Assembly: GCA_023227645.1 (NCBI GenBank)
Contig: JALNVJ010000025.1
Coordinates: forward strand, 1 to 13,241
Length of the DNA stretch: 13,241 nucleotides
Source: Bacteroidales bacterium
Lineage (GTDB): Bacteria; Bacteroidota; Bacteroidia; Bacteroidales; P3
Direction: 5' to 3'
Below the pieces are notes generated by a model that worked only from the letters and a program-made list of their open reading frames with translations, was not told where the DNA came from and searched no databases. The position numbers were made by a program, and so were the translations under genes. Shown one piece after another: positions 6,626 to 13,241 of this stretch. Numbering within the stretch: position 1 is the stretch's first letter; each line of letters opens with the position of its first letter.

Positions 6626-7306
6626 TTAAGGCAAAAGAAGAGTTTCTATATCTTCTATTTTGGTTGCATCTTCAATATGAAAATCCCCAATTCGAGTGCG
6701 ACATAATGAACTTAGATAGGCTCCAGAATTAAGGCTTAATCCAAAATCCCTTGCAATTGAACGTATATAAGTACCTTTAGTGCAGACGATTCTAAAATTA
6801 ACAACTGGCATTTCAATAGACGTTATCTCAAATTCCTTTATCTCTATTTCCTTTGGCTTCAATTCTACTACTTGATTCTCTCTCGCAAGCTTATATGCTC
6901 TTTTACCATCAACCCATTTTGCTGAAAAAAGAGGCGGAACTTGATCTTGAATTCCTATAAATTGTTTGGAGGTATCAGAAATTGATTCAGGAGTTATATG
7001 TTCTATTGGAAAAGTTTGGTCAATAGGGTGTTCCAAATCAAAACTCGGCGTTGTTGCTCCAAGAGTAAAACTTCCCGTGTATTCTTTATCCGTATTTTGA
7101 AACTCTTCAATCCTCTTAGTATATTTCCCAATACAAATTATTAAGAGACCTGTTGCTAAGGGGTCAAGTGTTCCTGCGTGTCCAATTTTAATTTTTTTAC
7201 CGTAGTGATGTGAAATTTTATATTTAATTTTCTTCACCACTTGAAAAGAAGTCCAAGTATATGGCTTATCTATTAGTATGGCAGAACCATTTTCAATATC
7301 TATCAT
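6626..7306 (-). CDS. truB: tRNA pseudouridine(55) synthase TruB
   Basis: Converts U55 of the T-loop of tRNAs to pseudouridine and acts as a tRNA folding helper. Motif order: LIDKPYTWTSFQVV (11-24), catalytic loop GHAGTLDPLATGLL with Asp48, KEYTGSFTLGATTPSFD, PPLFSAKWVDGKRAYKLAR, and CTKGTYIRSIARDFG. At 226 residues it lacks the C-terminal PUA domain of the E. coli enzyme (about 314 residues), which is usual for Bacteroidota TruB. The ATG at 7306 abuts the uppP stop (TAA directly followed by ATG), which suggests translational coupling. Last gene of the ftsX-DUF3098-uppP-truB block; a region of hairpins and repeats follows. Confidence 0.95.
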   Translation of the reverse strand: MIDIENGSAILIDKPYTWTSFQVVKKIKYKISHHYGKKIKIGHAGTLDPLATGLLIICIGKYTKRIEEFQNTDKEYTGSFTLGATTPSFDLEHPIDQTFPIEHITPESISDTSKQFIGIQDQVPPLFSAKWVDGKRAYKLARENQVVELKPKEIEIKEFEITSIEMPVVNFRIVCTKGTYIRSIARDFGLSLNSGAYLSSLCRTRIGDFHIEDATKIEDIETLLLP

Positions 7307-8101
7307 TTATATTACACTTAAATCAAAGCCAAATAGCATTAGAGCAATTATTGCAAGTCCTGCAACAATCCTATAATATCCAAATGCTTTAAATCCATAT
7401 TTAGTTAGGAAATTAATAAAGAACTTGATTGCTAACATTGCAACTATAAACGCTATAATATTTCCAATAATTAGGGTTAATAGATTTGTAGTTAACATCT
7501 CCATCCCTCCATCACTTGAAACAGCTTTTAGCATCTTATATCCTGTGGCAGCAAACATTGTTGGAACAGCAAGGAAGAAGGAAAATTCTGCAGCATTTTT
7601 ACGGGATAGCTTTTGAGTCATACCTCCAACAATTGTTGCCATTGAACGTGAAACTCCCGGAACCATTGCTATACATTGGTAAAGACCTATAACAAATGCC
7701 TTCTTATATGTTATTGTTTGATTTTCTTGGGGTTTATTAAACCATTTGTCAGCGAAGAGCATAAATACACCTCCCAAAACAAGCATAATGGAAACTACCC
7801 AAACATTTTCTAAGAGTGAATCAATAAAGTCTCCTGCCAATAAGCCAATTATTGCTGCAGGAATAAAGGCAAAGAAGAGTTTATAATAGAAGTTTATGGT
7901 TTGGAAGAAACGTTTCCAATAAAGCACTATAACAGAAAGTATTGCTCCAAATTGAATACATATTGTGAATAGTTTCACAAAATCAGTGCTTTTAATTCCA
8001 AGTATTCCTTGGGCAATAATCATATGGCCTGTTGAGGAAACTGGCAAAAACTCAGTTAAGCCTTCAACGATTGCTATGATGATGGTTTGAAATATTGTCA
8101 T
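7307..8101 (-). CDS. uppP: Undecaprenyl-diphosphatase UppP (BacA)
   Basis: Integral membrane enzyme that removes one phosphate from undecaprenyl diphosphate, returning the lipid carrier for peptidoglycan and surface glycan synthesis and giving bacitracin tolerance. The 264 residues are strongly hydrophobic with about seven or eight membrane helices. The two catalytic signatures are intact: VEGLTEFLPVSSTGH (12-26, the E-x-x-x-E region with Glu13 and Glu17) and PGVSRSMAT (148-156). A charged loop around 118-134 separates the two homologous halves. The gene begins 15 bp after the DUF3098 stop and its stop abuts the truB ATG. Expression is probably from the ftsX promoter, tying carrier recycling to a division gene. 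Confidence 0.96.
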   Translation of the reverse strand: MTIFQTIIIAIVEGLTEFLPVSSTGHMIIAQGILGIKSTDFVKLFTICIQFGAILSVIVLYWKRFFQTINFYYKLFFAFIPAAIIGLLAGDFIDSLLENVWVVSIMLVLGGVFMLFADKWFNKPQENQTITYKKAFVIGLYQCIAMVPGVSRSMATIVGGMTQKLSRKNAAEFSFFLAVPTMFAATGYKMLKAVSSDGGMEMLTTNLLTLIIGNIIAFIVAMLAIKFFINFLTKYGFKAFGYYRIVAGLAIIALMLFGFDLSVI

Positions 8102-8116
8102 AAATTGAACTAAGAA

Positions 8117-8428
8117 TTATTCTTGAATATCCTTATCGAATTTGCTTTTTGGCTTAAGTAAGATTGCATATATCTCAACAGCAAATCCCAAAACCATTAG
8201 GATTGGTGATACTGTCAACCTTTGTGCATCGAACAGAGACTCATTAAAAACATCTGGGTTATTTGAACCTCCCCCTATCAAAAGAATATAACCTAATGCA
8301 AGAAGACCCAAACCTATTAGCATCCATATATAATTAATTCTTTCGAATGCGAAATCGAAACTTGGTTTTAGTGGATTTACTTCCAAACTTGTTTTTTGCT
8401 TTGTGATAACCTTTTTTTGAGTTGCCAT
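8117..8428 (-). CDS. DUF3098 family small membrane protein
   Basis: A 103-residue inner-membrane protein with a polar N-terminus rich in lysine (about 1-25), a first membrane helix at about 34-52 (MLIGLGLLALGYILLIGG), a short outside or periplasmic loop (SNNPDVFNESLFDAQRLTV) and a second helix at about 74-91, ending in a basic tail. The FAFERINYIWMLIG lead and the 'L-x-x-G-Y-x-L-x-x-G-G' helix followed by FNxxxFxxQRxxVSP agree with DUF3098, a Bacteroidota family typically found between ftsX and uppP. The function is not known to me. It lies 17 bp after ftsX and 15 bp before uppP, so the three are surely cotranscribed. A helper role for FtsX or UppP is an inference from position only. Confidence 0.85.
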   Translation of the reverse strand: MATQKKVITKQKTSLEVNPLKPSFDFAFERINYIWMLIGLGLLALGYILLIGGGSNNPDVFNESLFDAQRLTVSPILMVLGFAVEIYAILLKPKSKFDKDIQE

Positions 8429-8445
8429 ATAATATAATTTATTAA

Positions 8446-9327
8446 TTATCGATATAATTTATCATTTCTTAAATGCATAGAACTAAAGACAGAGAAAAAT
8501 GTGAATGTGAAAGAAAGGATGATTCCAAAAACTAATATTATTCCTAGAATTATTCCGTAGATTGGATAATAATCTTGAATAATTAATTGTTCAAAAGAAG
8601 AACCTACCCAAAATATTATTCCTACTAAAAACAAATCAGCAACTAAACCGCCAATAAGTCCAAAAAGAAAACCCTTTAGAAGAAATGGTTTTTGAATAAA
8701 AGATGACTTAGCACCAACTAATTGCATAGAACGGATAAGGAATCGTTTAGAATATATGGATAATCTTATGGTGTGATTGATTAATGTAACAGCAATAATA
8801 AGTAAGCAAATAATAAAAGCCAAGACAAATGCCGAAACATTATATACAGCTGCGTTAATATCTTGAACAAGATCTTGACGATAATCAACATTATCAACAA
8901 TATCCTTTGCCTCGAGAGTGGTTATAAAACGACGGATATCCTTATTATTTAATGACTCTGCCTTTAGATTTACATTTATTGATGCAGCATAAGGATTAAT
9001 TGAGCCTAGAACTTCAAGATGATTCTCACCCATAACCTCACTCATCATTTGAGCCGCCTTTTCAGGAGAAATGTATTCGGTAGACCTTACGTATTTATTG
9101 GCTTTAAGATCTTTCTCCAGACCAATAGCATTATCATTATCAACCCCATCAACAAGATAGACAGTGAAAGATACATTTTCTTTTAAATTGTTTGAAGCGG
9201 TAAATGCGTGGAAAATAAATAATAGCATAAACCCCAACATAAAAAGAACTAAGGAAATACTTAGAACTGTTGAAAAATTAGCACTCCAAAGCGATATCGG
9301 ATTAAAACTTAATTGTCTTTTAGCCAT
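8446..9327 (-). CDS. ftsX: Cell division protein FtsX (permease-like)
   Basis: Membrane partner of the ATPase FtsE; the complex controls peptidoglycan hydrolases at the division site. From MAKRQLSF at 9327 the protein has 293 residues. Helix 1 is at about 20-41, followed by a periplasmic domain of about 120 residues (NVSFTVYLVDG ... ISPEKAAQMMSEVMGE ... LGSINPYAASINV), then helices at about 164-187, 216-241 and 256-280. RSMQLVGAKSSFIQKPF (199-215) is the conserved cytosolic loop. The open frame extends to a TTG at 9354, but that lead overlaps the -7 box and is not family-like, so the ATG is preferred. First gene of the block; ftsE is not in this window, as is usual in Bacteroidota, where it is often elsewhere. 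Confidence 0.94.
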   Translation of the reverse strand: MAKRQLSFNPISLWSANFSTVLSISLVLFMLGFMLLFIFHAFTASNNLKENVSFTVYLVDGVDNDNAIGLEKDLKANKYVRSTEYISPEKAAQMMSEVMGENHLEVLGSINPYAASINVNLKAESLNNKDIRRFITTLEAKDIVDNVDYRQDLVQDINAAVYNVSAFVLAFIICLLIIAVTLINHTIRLSIYSKRFLIRSMQLVGAKSSFIQKPFLLKGFLFGLIGGLVADLFLVGIIFWVGSSFEQLIIQDYYPIYGIILGIILVFGIILSFTFTFFSVFSSMHLRNDKLYR

Positions 9328-9343
9328 AGTACAAAAAAAATAA

Positions 9344-9380
9344 TTTGACAGCAAAGATACAAAGTTTTTTATTACTTTTG
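9344..9380 (+). promoter_or_regulatory. Candidate lysC promoter
   Basis: TACTTTTG at 9373-9380 matches the -7 consensus TAnnTTTG, 19 bp before the lysC ATG, giving a leader of only about 12-14 nt. TTTG at 9344-9347 could be the -33 box but the spacer is 25 bp, longer than usual. The short leader leaves no room for a lysine riboswitch or attenuator. Confidence 0.45.
9352..9359 (-). promoter_or_regulatory. Candidate -7 box (TATCTTTG) of the ftsX-DUF3098-uppP-truB operon
   Basis: Minus-strand TATCTTTG matches TAnnTTTG and stands 24 bp before the ftsX ATG at 9327. The 11-mer TATCTTTGCTG (9349-9359) is identical to that at the queA promoter (6396-6406). No TTTG is seen 19-20 bp further upstream. 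The box lies inside the spacer of the opposing lysC promoter. Confidence 0.5.
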
Positions 9381-9399
9381 CCGTTAAATTATAAAATCT

Positions 9400-10674
9400 A
9401 TGAATGAAATCTACGTAGAAAAGTTTGGTGGGGCTTCGGTTAATTCTGCACAGGCAATAAAAAACGTTAGCTCAATACTCCTTTCAGAAAAGAAGAAACG
9501 CGTTGTTATTCTGTCTGCAATGGGTAAGACTACCAATAATTTGGAAACCATACTAAATTATTTCTATAAAAATTCCGAAATAGATTATAATACTATTGAG
9601 ATATCTAAGAAGTACCATAAATCAATAATTAAAGATATTTTCCTAACAGAGAATATCTTTCTGGAAAACTTCATAGATAAAACTTATAATAAGATTATTG
9701 AAAATCTAAATTCTTCCATTGGAAAGCCCTACGATATGGTTTACGATAATATAGTATCTTTTGGAGAGCTTATTGGGACTACAATTATTTCAAAATACTT
9801 TGATTCAATTAATCTTAAACATAAGCTAGTCTATGCAAACGAAATAATAAGAACAGATAATTCTTTTAGAAGAGCAAAAATAGATTGGCAGGAAACAAAG
9901 GAGAATATTATTAATAATATCAAGCCATTATTTATAGATACTGACCTAATTCTTACCCAAGGATTTATTGGTGGAACCCAAAAAAAAGAGAAGACAACAC
10001 TTGGACGTGAGGGTTCTGATTTTTCTGCAGCTATCTTTGCTTATTGCTTGGATGCTAAAAATCTTATTATTTGGAAAGATGTTTCTGGCCTATTGAATGC
10101 AGACCCAAAATACTTTGAAAACACAGAGAAATTTGAGGAAGTGCCATATTCCGAAGCAATAGAACTTGCCTATTACGGAGCATCAATAATACATCCCAAA
10201 ACAATTAAACCACTAGAAAACAAATCCATTCCTCTTTACATTAAGAGCTTTCTCTCACCTAAAGAGCCTGGTACAAAAATTGATTGCTGCTCTTATACCA
10301 AGCCCCTAATGCCAAGCTATATATTTAAGGATAACCAAACCCTACTCTCTATATTTCCTAAAGATTTTTCTTTTATAGTAGAGGAGAATATTGCTAATAT
10401 GTTTGCACTCTTTGCAAGATATGGAATTAAGATAAACCTAATGCAAAACTCTGCCATTAGTTATTCTGTTTGCTTCGATACCATACCAAGCGATTTACTC
10501 AAGAAATTAATTAATGATCTTTCCTCAATATATTCAATTAAATATAATAACAACCTACGCCTTATAACAATAAGACGTTATCACGAAGAAGCAATTAATA
10601 ATTTAATAAAAGACAAGGCAATAATAATAGAGCAACGTTCTCGTCTAACAGCTCAGTTTTTAGTGAAGTTATAG
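9400..10674 (+). CDS. lysC: Aspartate kinase
   Basis: Phosphorylates aspartate, the first step toward lysine, diaminopimelate, threonine and methionine. The 424-residue monofunctional protein opens with EKFGGASVNS (7-16; Lys-Phe-Gly-Gly nucleotide/substrate loop), then VVILSAMGKTTNNL (35-48), SFGELIG (120-126), LTQGFIGG (185-192), TTLGREGSDFSAA (199-211, the phylum's form of G-R-G-G-S-D), WKDVSGLLNADP (225-236) and YGASIIHPKTIKPL (259-272). From about 305 to 424 lies an ACT-type regulatory region (TLLSIFPKDFSFIVEENIANMFALFARYGI segment) that looks diverged, so the feedback effector cannot be read. Monocistronic: divergent from ftsX and convergent with rmuC, ending at a strong hairpin. The product might be annotated only as an aspartokinase, since lysC versus thrA-type paralog is not separable here. 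Confidence 0.93.
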   Translation: MNEIYVEKFGGASVNSAQAIKNVSSILLSEKKKRVVILSAMGKTTNNLETILNYFYKNSEIDYNTIEISKKYHKSIIKDIFLTENIFLENFIDKTYNKIIENLNSSIGKPYDMVYDNIVSFGELIGTTIISKYFDSINLKHKLVYANEIIRTDNSFRRAKIDWQETKENIINNIKPLFIDTDLILTQGFIGGTQKKEKTTLGREGSDFSAAIFAYCLDAKNLIIWKDVSGLLNADPKYFENTEKFEEVPYSEAIELAYYGASIIHPKTIKPLENKSIPLYIKSFLSPKEPGTKIDCCSYTKPLMPSYIFKDNQTLLSIFPKDFSFIVEENIANMFALFARYGIKINLMQNSAISYSVCFDTIPSDLLKKLINDLSSIYSIKYNNNLRLITIRRYHEEAINNLIKDKAIIIEQRSRLTAQFLVKL

Positions 10675-10738
10675 TAAGGAATTTAAAGTCTTTAAGAAGT
10701 CTAAGGGCATTAAAGACCTAATGGCTTTAAACTCCTTA
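10675..10738. terminator. Large hairpin between convergent lysC and rmuC, likely bidirectional terminator
   Basis: The outer stem pairs 10675-10690 with 10723-10738: TAAGGAATTTAAAG against CTTTAAACTCCTTA plus two further pairs, with one mismatch (10681/10732) and one G-U. An inner stem pairs 10689-10695 with 10710-10716 (TCTTTAA/TTAAAGA). It fills nearly the whole 73-bp gap between the two stop codons and starts one base after the lysC TAG. Termination is inferred from position and stem length; there is no long T tract. Confidence 0.6.
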
Positions 10739-10747
10739 ATCTCTTTA

Positions 10748-12214
10748 CTACTCATCGTAATCTTCAAATATATCAGGAATTGACTTTGTGGTCTTTACTC
10801 CTAAAGCTTGAATATCTTTTGCTTGTTTAATTAAATTCCCTCTACCATCCTTTAATTGGTTAAAAGCTTTATTATATGTATCTTGGCTCGAGCTTATTTT
10901 CTTTCCTATTTCTTCAAATGTATCGAGGAATCCAACAAATTTCTCATACATCTTACCGCTATTTTCAATTATCTTTTCAGCGTTCTTATTTAATTTATCA
11001 GTTCTCCATAAATCAGCAAATATTCTAAGACTTGAGATTAGAGTTGTGGAAGACACCAAGACAACATTTTTATTATATGCAAAGTTCCATAGCTCTCTAT
11101 CGTTTTGCATTGCTAATAAATAAGCTGACTCAATTGGCACAAACATCATTACAAAACCAAGACTACCTTTAATATCATCGTATTTTTTTTGACTTAATTC
11201 AATTACATGTGTACGAAGAGATGCTATATGCTTTGTAAGTTCTTGCTTTTGTACCTCTTCAGTTTCGGATGAAAAATAATTATCATAATTAACCAATGAT
11301 ACCTTAGAGTCAATAATCACCTTCCTGTTATCTGGCAGGTAAACAATAATATCGGGGATTATCCTCTTATCATCCTCATTAAGATAAACATCTTGAGTCT
11401 TATAATGCTCTCCTTTAATCAAACCTGTATTTTGGAGTATTGTTTCCAAGACATTTTCACCCCAATTTCCTGCTTTCTTATTCTCTCCTTTTAATGCTGA
11501 GGCCAAATTATTAGCTTGCTCACTAACCAAATTGGTCTGCTCCATTACTTTCTTGATTTCTGCCTCAAGAGAAGAACGTTGCTTGGTTTCCTCTGTAAGA
11601 TTTTTATTTACATTCTCTCTAAACTCTTTAATACTAAGACTTAAAGGATTTAATAGGGATTCAATATTTATCTTATTGGTTTCAGTAAATGTTTTTGTCT
11701 TTTCTTTTAATATCTCATTGGCTGCTCTTTCAAATTCTAATTTTGCAATTTTCTGCATCTCTTCAAACTCACGTTTAAGATCTTCTTGCTTTGCTTTCAG
11801 AGCCTCATTATTGGCCTTAAGGGTACTATTCTCATTTGCTAAGTCAAAATTTTTCTTTAGCTCTATATCTAATTGAGATATTAGTTTATTATTCTTTTCT
11901 ATCTCTCTACCTAATTGTTCTTCCTTATTATTGTAAATAGATTGTAGAACATTTTTAGAACTAGATAATTCATTAAATTCCTTCCAATAATCTTCAAGCT
12001 GATTAGTGAGAATATTATTCTTTTCAATCTCCTTATCTAAATTATCCTCCCTATTCCTTAAGTTGGCTTGTAAAGCAGAATTTTCCTTATCAAGTAAATT
12101 ATAGTTTGACTCCAATTCTATATTACTGCCATTCTTATTCTTAGATAATATCATTGCCATTATAATTACAGCAATGATTAGGCCTAAAACTATTATAAAA
12201 AATGTTATTTCCAT
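10748..12214 (-). CDS. rmuC: DNA recombination protein RmuC
   Basis: RmuC proteins are membrane-anchored, nuclease-fold-related proteins that limit recombination between inverted repeats. The 488 residues show one N-terminal anchor helix (3-23), a long coiled coil (about 32-240) and the RmuC domain (about 240-440): GNWGENVLETILQNTGL (249-265), HYKTQDVY, RIIPDIIVYLPDNRKVIIDSKVSL (284-307, with the D-x-K-like IIDSKVS core), GFVMMFVPIESAYLLA (353-368), VVLVSSTTLISSLRIFADLWR (384-404). The coiled coil carries a 42-residue duplication. A TATTTTTG -7-like box is at 12248-12255 on this strand, 33 bp before the ATG. Convergent with lysC and divergent from htpG. Typical of the family apart from the duplication. 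Confidence 0.94.
   Translation of the reverse strand: MEITFFIIVLGLIIAVIIMAMILSKNKNGSNIELESNYNLLDKENSALQANLRNREDNLDKEIEKNNILTNQLEDYWKEFNELSSSKNVLQSIYNNKEEQLGREIEKNNKLISQLDIELKKNFDLANENSTLKANNEALKAKQEDLKREFEEMQKIAKLEFERAANEILKEKTKTFTETNKINIESLLNPLSLSIKEFRENVNKNLTEETKQRSSLEAEIKKVMEQTNLVSEQANNLASALKGENKKAGNWGENVLETILQNTGLIKGEHYKTQDVYLNEDDKRIIPDIIVYLPDNRKVIIDSKVSLVNYDNYFSSETEEVQKQELTKHIASLRTHVIELSQKKYDDIKGSLGFVMMFVPIESAYLLAMQNDRELWNFAYNKNVVLVSSTTLISSLRIFADLWRTDKLNKNAEKIIENSGKMYEKFVGFLDTFEEIGKKISSSQDTYNKAFNQLKDGRGNLIKQAKDIQALGVKTTKSIPDIFEDYDE
11852..12103 (-). repeat. 126-bp (42-codon) tandem duplication inside rmuC
   Basis: Copy 1 is 11978-12103 (residues 38-79), copy 2 is 11852-11977 (residues 80-121). 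The protein copies align without gaps, most clearly at NREDNLDKEIEKNN (54-67) and NKEEQLGREIEKNN (96-109). A weaker third copy may continue from residue 122 (FDLANENSTLKANNEALKA). The DNA is still visibly similar in the strongest part. Forty-two residues equal six heptads, so the coiled coil stays in register. Confidence 0.75.
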
Positions 12215-12247
12215 ATTATTTATATTTTATATTTCAAAACTTGCATA

Positions 12248-12255
12248 CAAAAATA
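12248..12255 (-). promoter_or_regulatory. Candidate -7 box (TATTTTTG) of rmuC
   Basis: Minus-strand TATTTTTG fits TAnnTTTG, 33 bp before the rmuC ATG, in a stretch otherwise free of genes. No TTTG occurs at normal -33 spacing. Treated as a likely but unproven promoter element. Confidence 0.4.
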
Positions 12256-12283
12256 AGGAGTTTATTTCTTTAAACTAATCATC

Positions 12284-12317
12284 TGACAAATTGACACAAA
12301 GAAAAGAATGGTATAAT
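12284..12317 (+). promoter_or_regulatory. Candidate htpG control region: TGACA direct repeat and TTGACA/TATAAT-like boxes
   Basis: TGACA occurs twice at 12284-12288 and 12292-12296, eight bases apart. The second is part of TTGACA (12291-12296), followed after 15 bp by TATAAT (12312-12317), 54 bp before the htpG ATG. This looks like a classical sigma-70 promoter but the spacer is short and Bacteroidota normally use TTTG/TAnnTTTG. A heat-shock operator or alternative-sigma site is possible; which one cannot be settled from sequence. Confidence 0.35.
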
Positions 12318-12371
12318 GATTGATTGTATTGGTCTAAAGCGAAACTAATAACATTAAAAAAATAATAATCT

Positions 12372-13241
12372 ATGAAAGGTAATATTAATGTAAAGACGGA
12401 AAACATTTTTCCAATTATTAAGAAATTTCTATACTCCGACCATGAAATATTCTTAAGAGAAATTGTAGCTAATGCTGTTGATGCAACTCAAAAACTAAAA
12501 ACACTTGCATCATTAGGTCAATTCAAAGGGGAGTTGGGTGATTTAACAATTGAGATAAAGATTAACAAAGATAACAAGACCTTATCGGTAATTGATAAAG
12601 GTATTGGTATGAGCCAAGACGAGGTTGATAAGTATATTAACCAAATCGCTTTCTCAGGTGCTGAAGAATTTGTTGAAAAGTTTAAAGGCAAATCAGAGTT
12701 AGAACAAAATCAATTAATTGGTCATTTTGGACTTGGTTTCTATTCTTCATTTATGGTTAGTAAGGAAGTTGAATTTAAGTCAAAGTCATTTACCGATACC
12801 CCTGCTGTTCGTTGGTGGTGTGATGGAAATACTGAATACACAATTGAAGAGATTGAAAAAGCAGAAAGAGGAACTGAAATTGTAATGCATATTGATTCTG
12901 AAAATGAAGAGTTTTTGGAAGAAAATAGAATACTTGAACTTTTGAATAAGTATTGTAAGTTTATGCCTATTCCAATTAGGTTTGGTGATGAAACTTATTG
13001 GGAAGATTCAGAAACAGAAAAAGACGACAAAGGAGAACCTAAACGTGAACAAAAGACAAAGGAAAGAGTTATAAATAACACTGAACCTCTTTGGAAAAAG
13101 AAACCAGCTGATTTAAAAGAAGAAGATTATTCAAAATTCTACCATGAGCTTTATCCAATGAATTTTGATGAACCTTTGTTTCATATTCACTTAAATGTTG
13201 ATTATCCATTTAACTTAACTGGTATATTATATTTTCCTAAG
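12372..13241 (+). CDS. htpG: Molecular chaperone HtpG (Hsp90), N-terminal part, 3' truncated by window edge
   Basis: The ATG at 12372 opens a frame that stays open for 290 codons to the window end; a full HtpG in this phylum is around 680 residues, so more than half is missing. The Hsp90 ATP-binding fold is complete: FLYSDHEIFLREIVANAVDATQKL region (19-42, with catalytic Glu30, Asn34 and Asp37), IDKGIGM (74-80, Asp75), INQIAFSGAEEF (89-100), and the lid/phosphate loop GHFGLGFYSSFMVS (117-130). DKGIGM instead of the common DNGIGM is a normal variant in this phylum. The final part (NNTEPLWKKKPADL at 235-248 and FHIHLNVDYPFNLTGILYFP at 270-289) starts the middle domain. It runs divergently from rmuC across a 157-bp region with candidate control sites. 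Confidence 0.95.
   Translation, partial: MKGNINVKTENIFPIIKKFLYSDHEIFLREIVANAVDATQKLKTLASLGQFKGELGDLTIEIKINKDNKTLSVIDKGIGMSQDEVDKYINQIAFSGAEEFVEKFKGKSELEQNQLIGHFGLGFYSSFMVSKEVEFKSKSFTDTPAVRWWCDGNTEYTIEEIEKAERGTEIVMHIDSENEEFLEENRILELLNKYCKFMPIPIRFGDETYWEDSETEKDDKGEPKREQKTKERVINNTEPLWKKKPADLKEEDYSKFYHELYPMNFDEPLFHIHLNVDYPFNLTGILYFPK

Noticed and set aside
9328..9354. Extended ftsX start at TTG 9354
   Set aside because: The lead MLSNYFFCT is not family-like and its codons cover the candidate -7 box; MAKRQLSF from ATG 9327 matches FtsX N-termini in this phylum.
9381..9399. Lysine riboswitch or attenuator before lysC
   Set aside because: The likely leader is under 20 nt, far too short for a lysine riboswitch (about 170 nt) or a leader peptide with hairpins.
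11532..11876. 114-codon open frame on the plus strand opposite rmuC
   Set aside because: It is antisense to the coiled-coil part of rmuC, where lysine/glutamate-rich codons keep the opposite strand open; the protein is low-complexity and has no family features.

Overview
The window looks like chromosomal core DNA from a Bacteroidota bacterium, most likely of the order Bacteroidales. Supports for this: strongly A+T-rich sequence, almost no Shine-Dalgarno sequences, several upstream boxes of the Bacteroidota type TAnnTTTG, families largely confined to this phylum (DUF3822, DUF3098, a sugar-kinase/RapZ-C fusion), and a very Bacteroides-like HtpG. The order-level placement is an inference from these features. 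Both edges cut genes: a TonB-dependent receptor on the left and htpG on the right.

Layout. 1-1064 (+): the C-terminal end of an outer-membrane TonB-dependent receptor, then a small exported CxxC protein of the thioredoxin-like ArsF type. 1086-3119 (-): a three-gene unit of a single-pass pseudopilin-like protein, a DUF3822 protein and RsmD (16S rRNA methyltransferase). 3216-6352 (-): a tight operon with overlapping ends, queA, ispD, and a kinase/RapZ-C fusion gene. 6353-6625: the largest gene-free stretch (273 bp), holding the queA promoter and a degenerate tandem array of 21-bp units that runs up to the truB stop. 6626-9327 (-): ftsX, DUF3098, uppP, truB, a block known from many Bacteroidota genomes. 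9400-10674 (+): aspartate kinase, divergent from ftsX across a 72-bp region with overlapping promoter boxes. 10675-10738: a large hairpin between convergent genes. 10748-12214 (-): rmuC. 12372-13241 (+): the first 290 codons of htpG. No gene-free stretch exceeds 300 bp.

How the genes fit together. Most are housekeeping. FtsX and UppP belong to cell division and wall building. IspD feeds the MEP isoprenoid route, which supplies the undecaprenyl carrier that UppP recycles. The kinase/RapZ-C fusion may sense or phosphorylate amino sugars of the wall. TruB, QueA and RsmD modify tRNA or rRNA. LysC opens the aspartate route to lysine and diaminopimelate, also a wall precursor. HtpG is a chaperone and RmuC limits DNA rearrangement.

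There is no sign of a mobile element, CRISPR array, tRNA or rRNA. The least explained items are the kinase/RapZ-C fusion, the 21-bp phased array, the pseudopilin-like/DUF3822/rsmD unit, and the receptor plus CxxC pair at the left edge.
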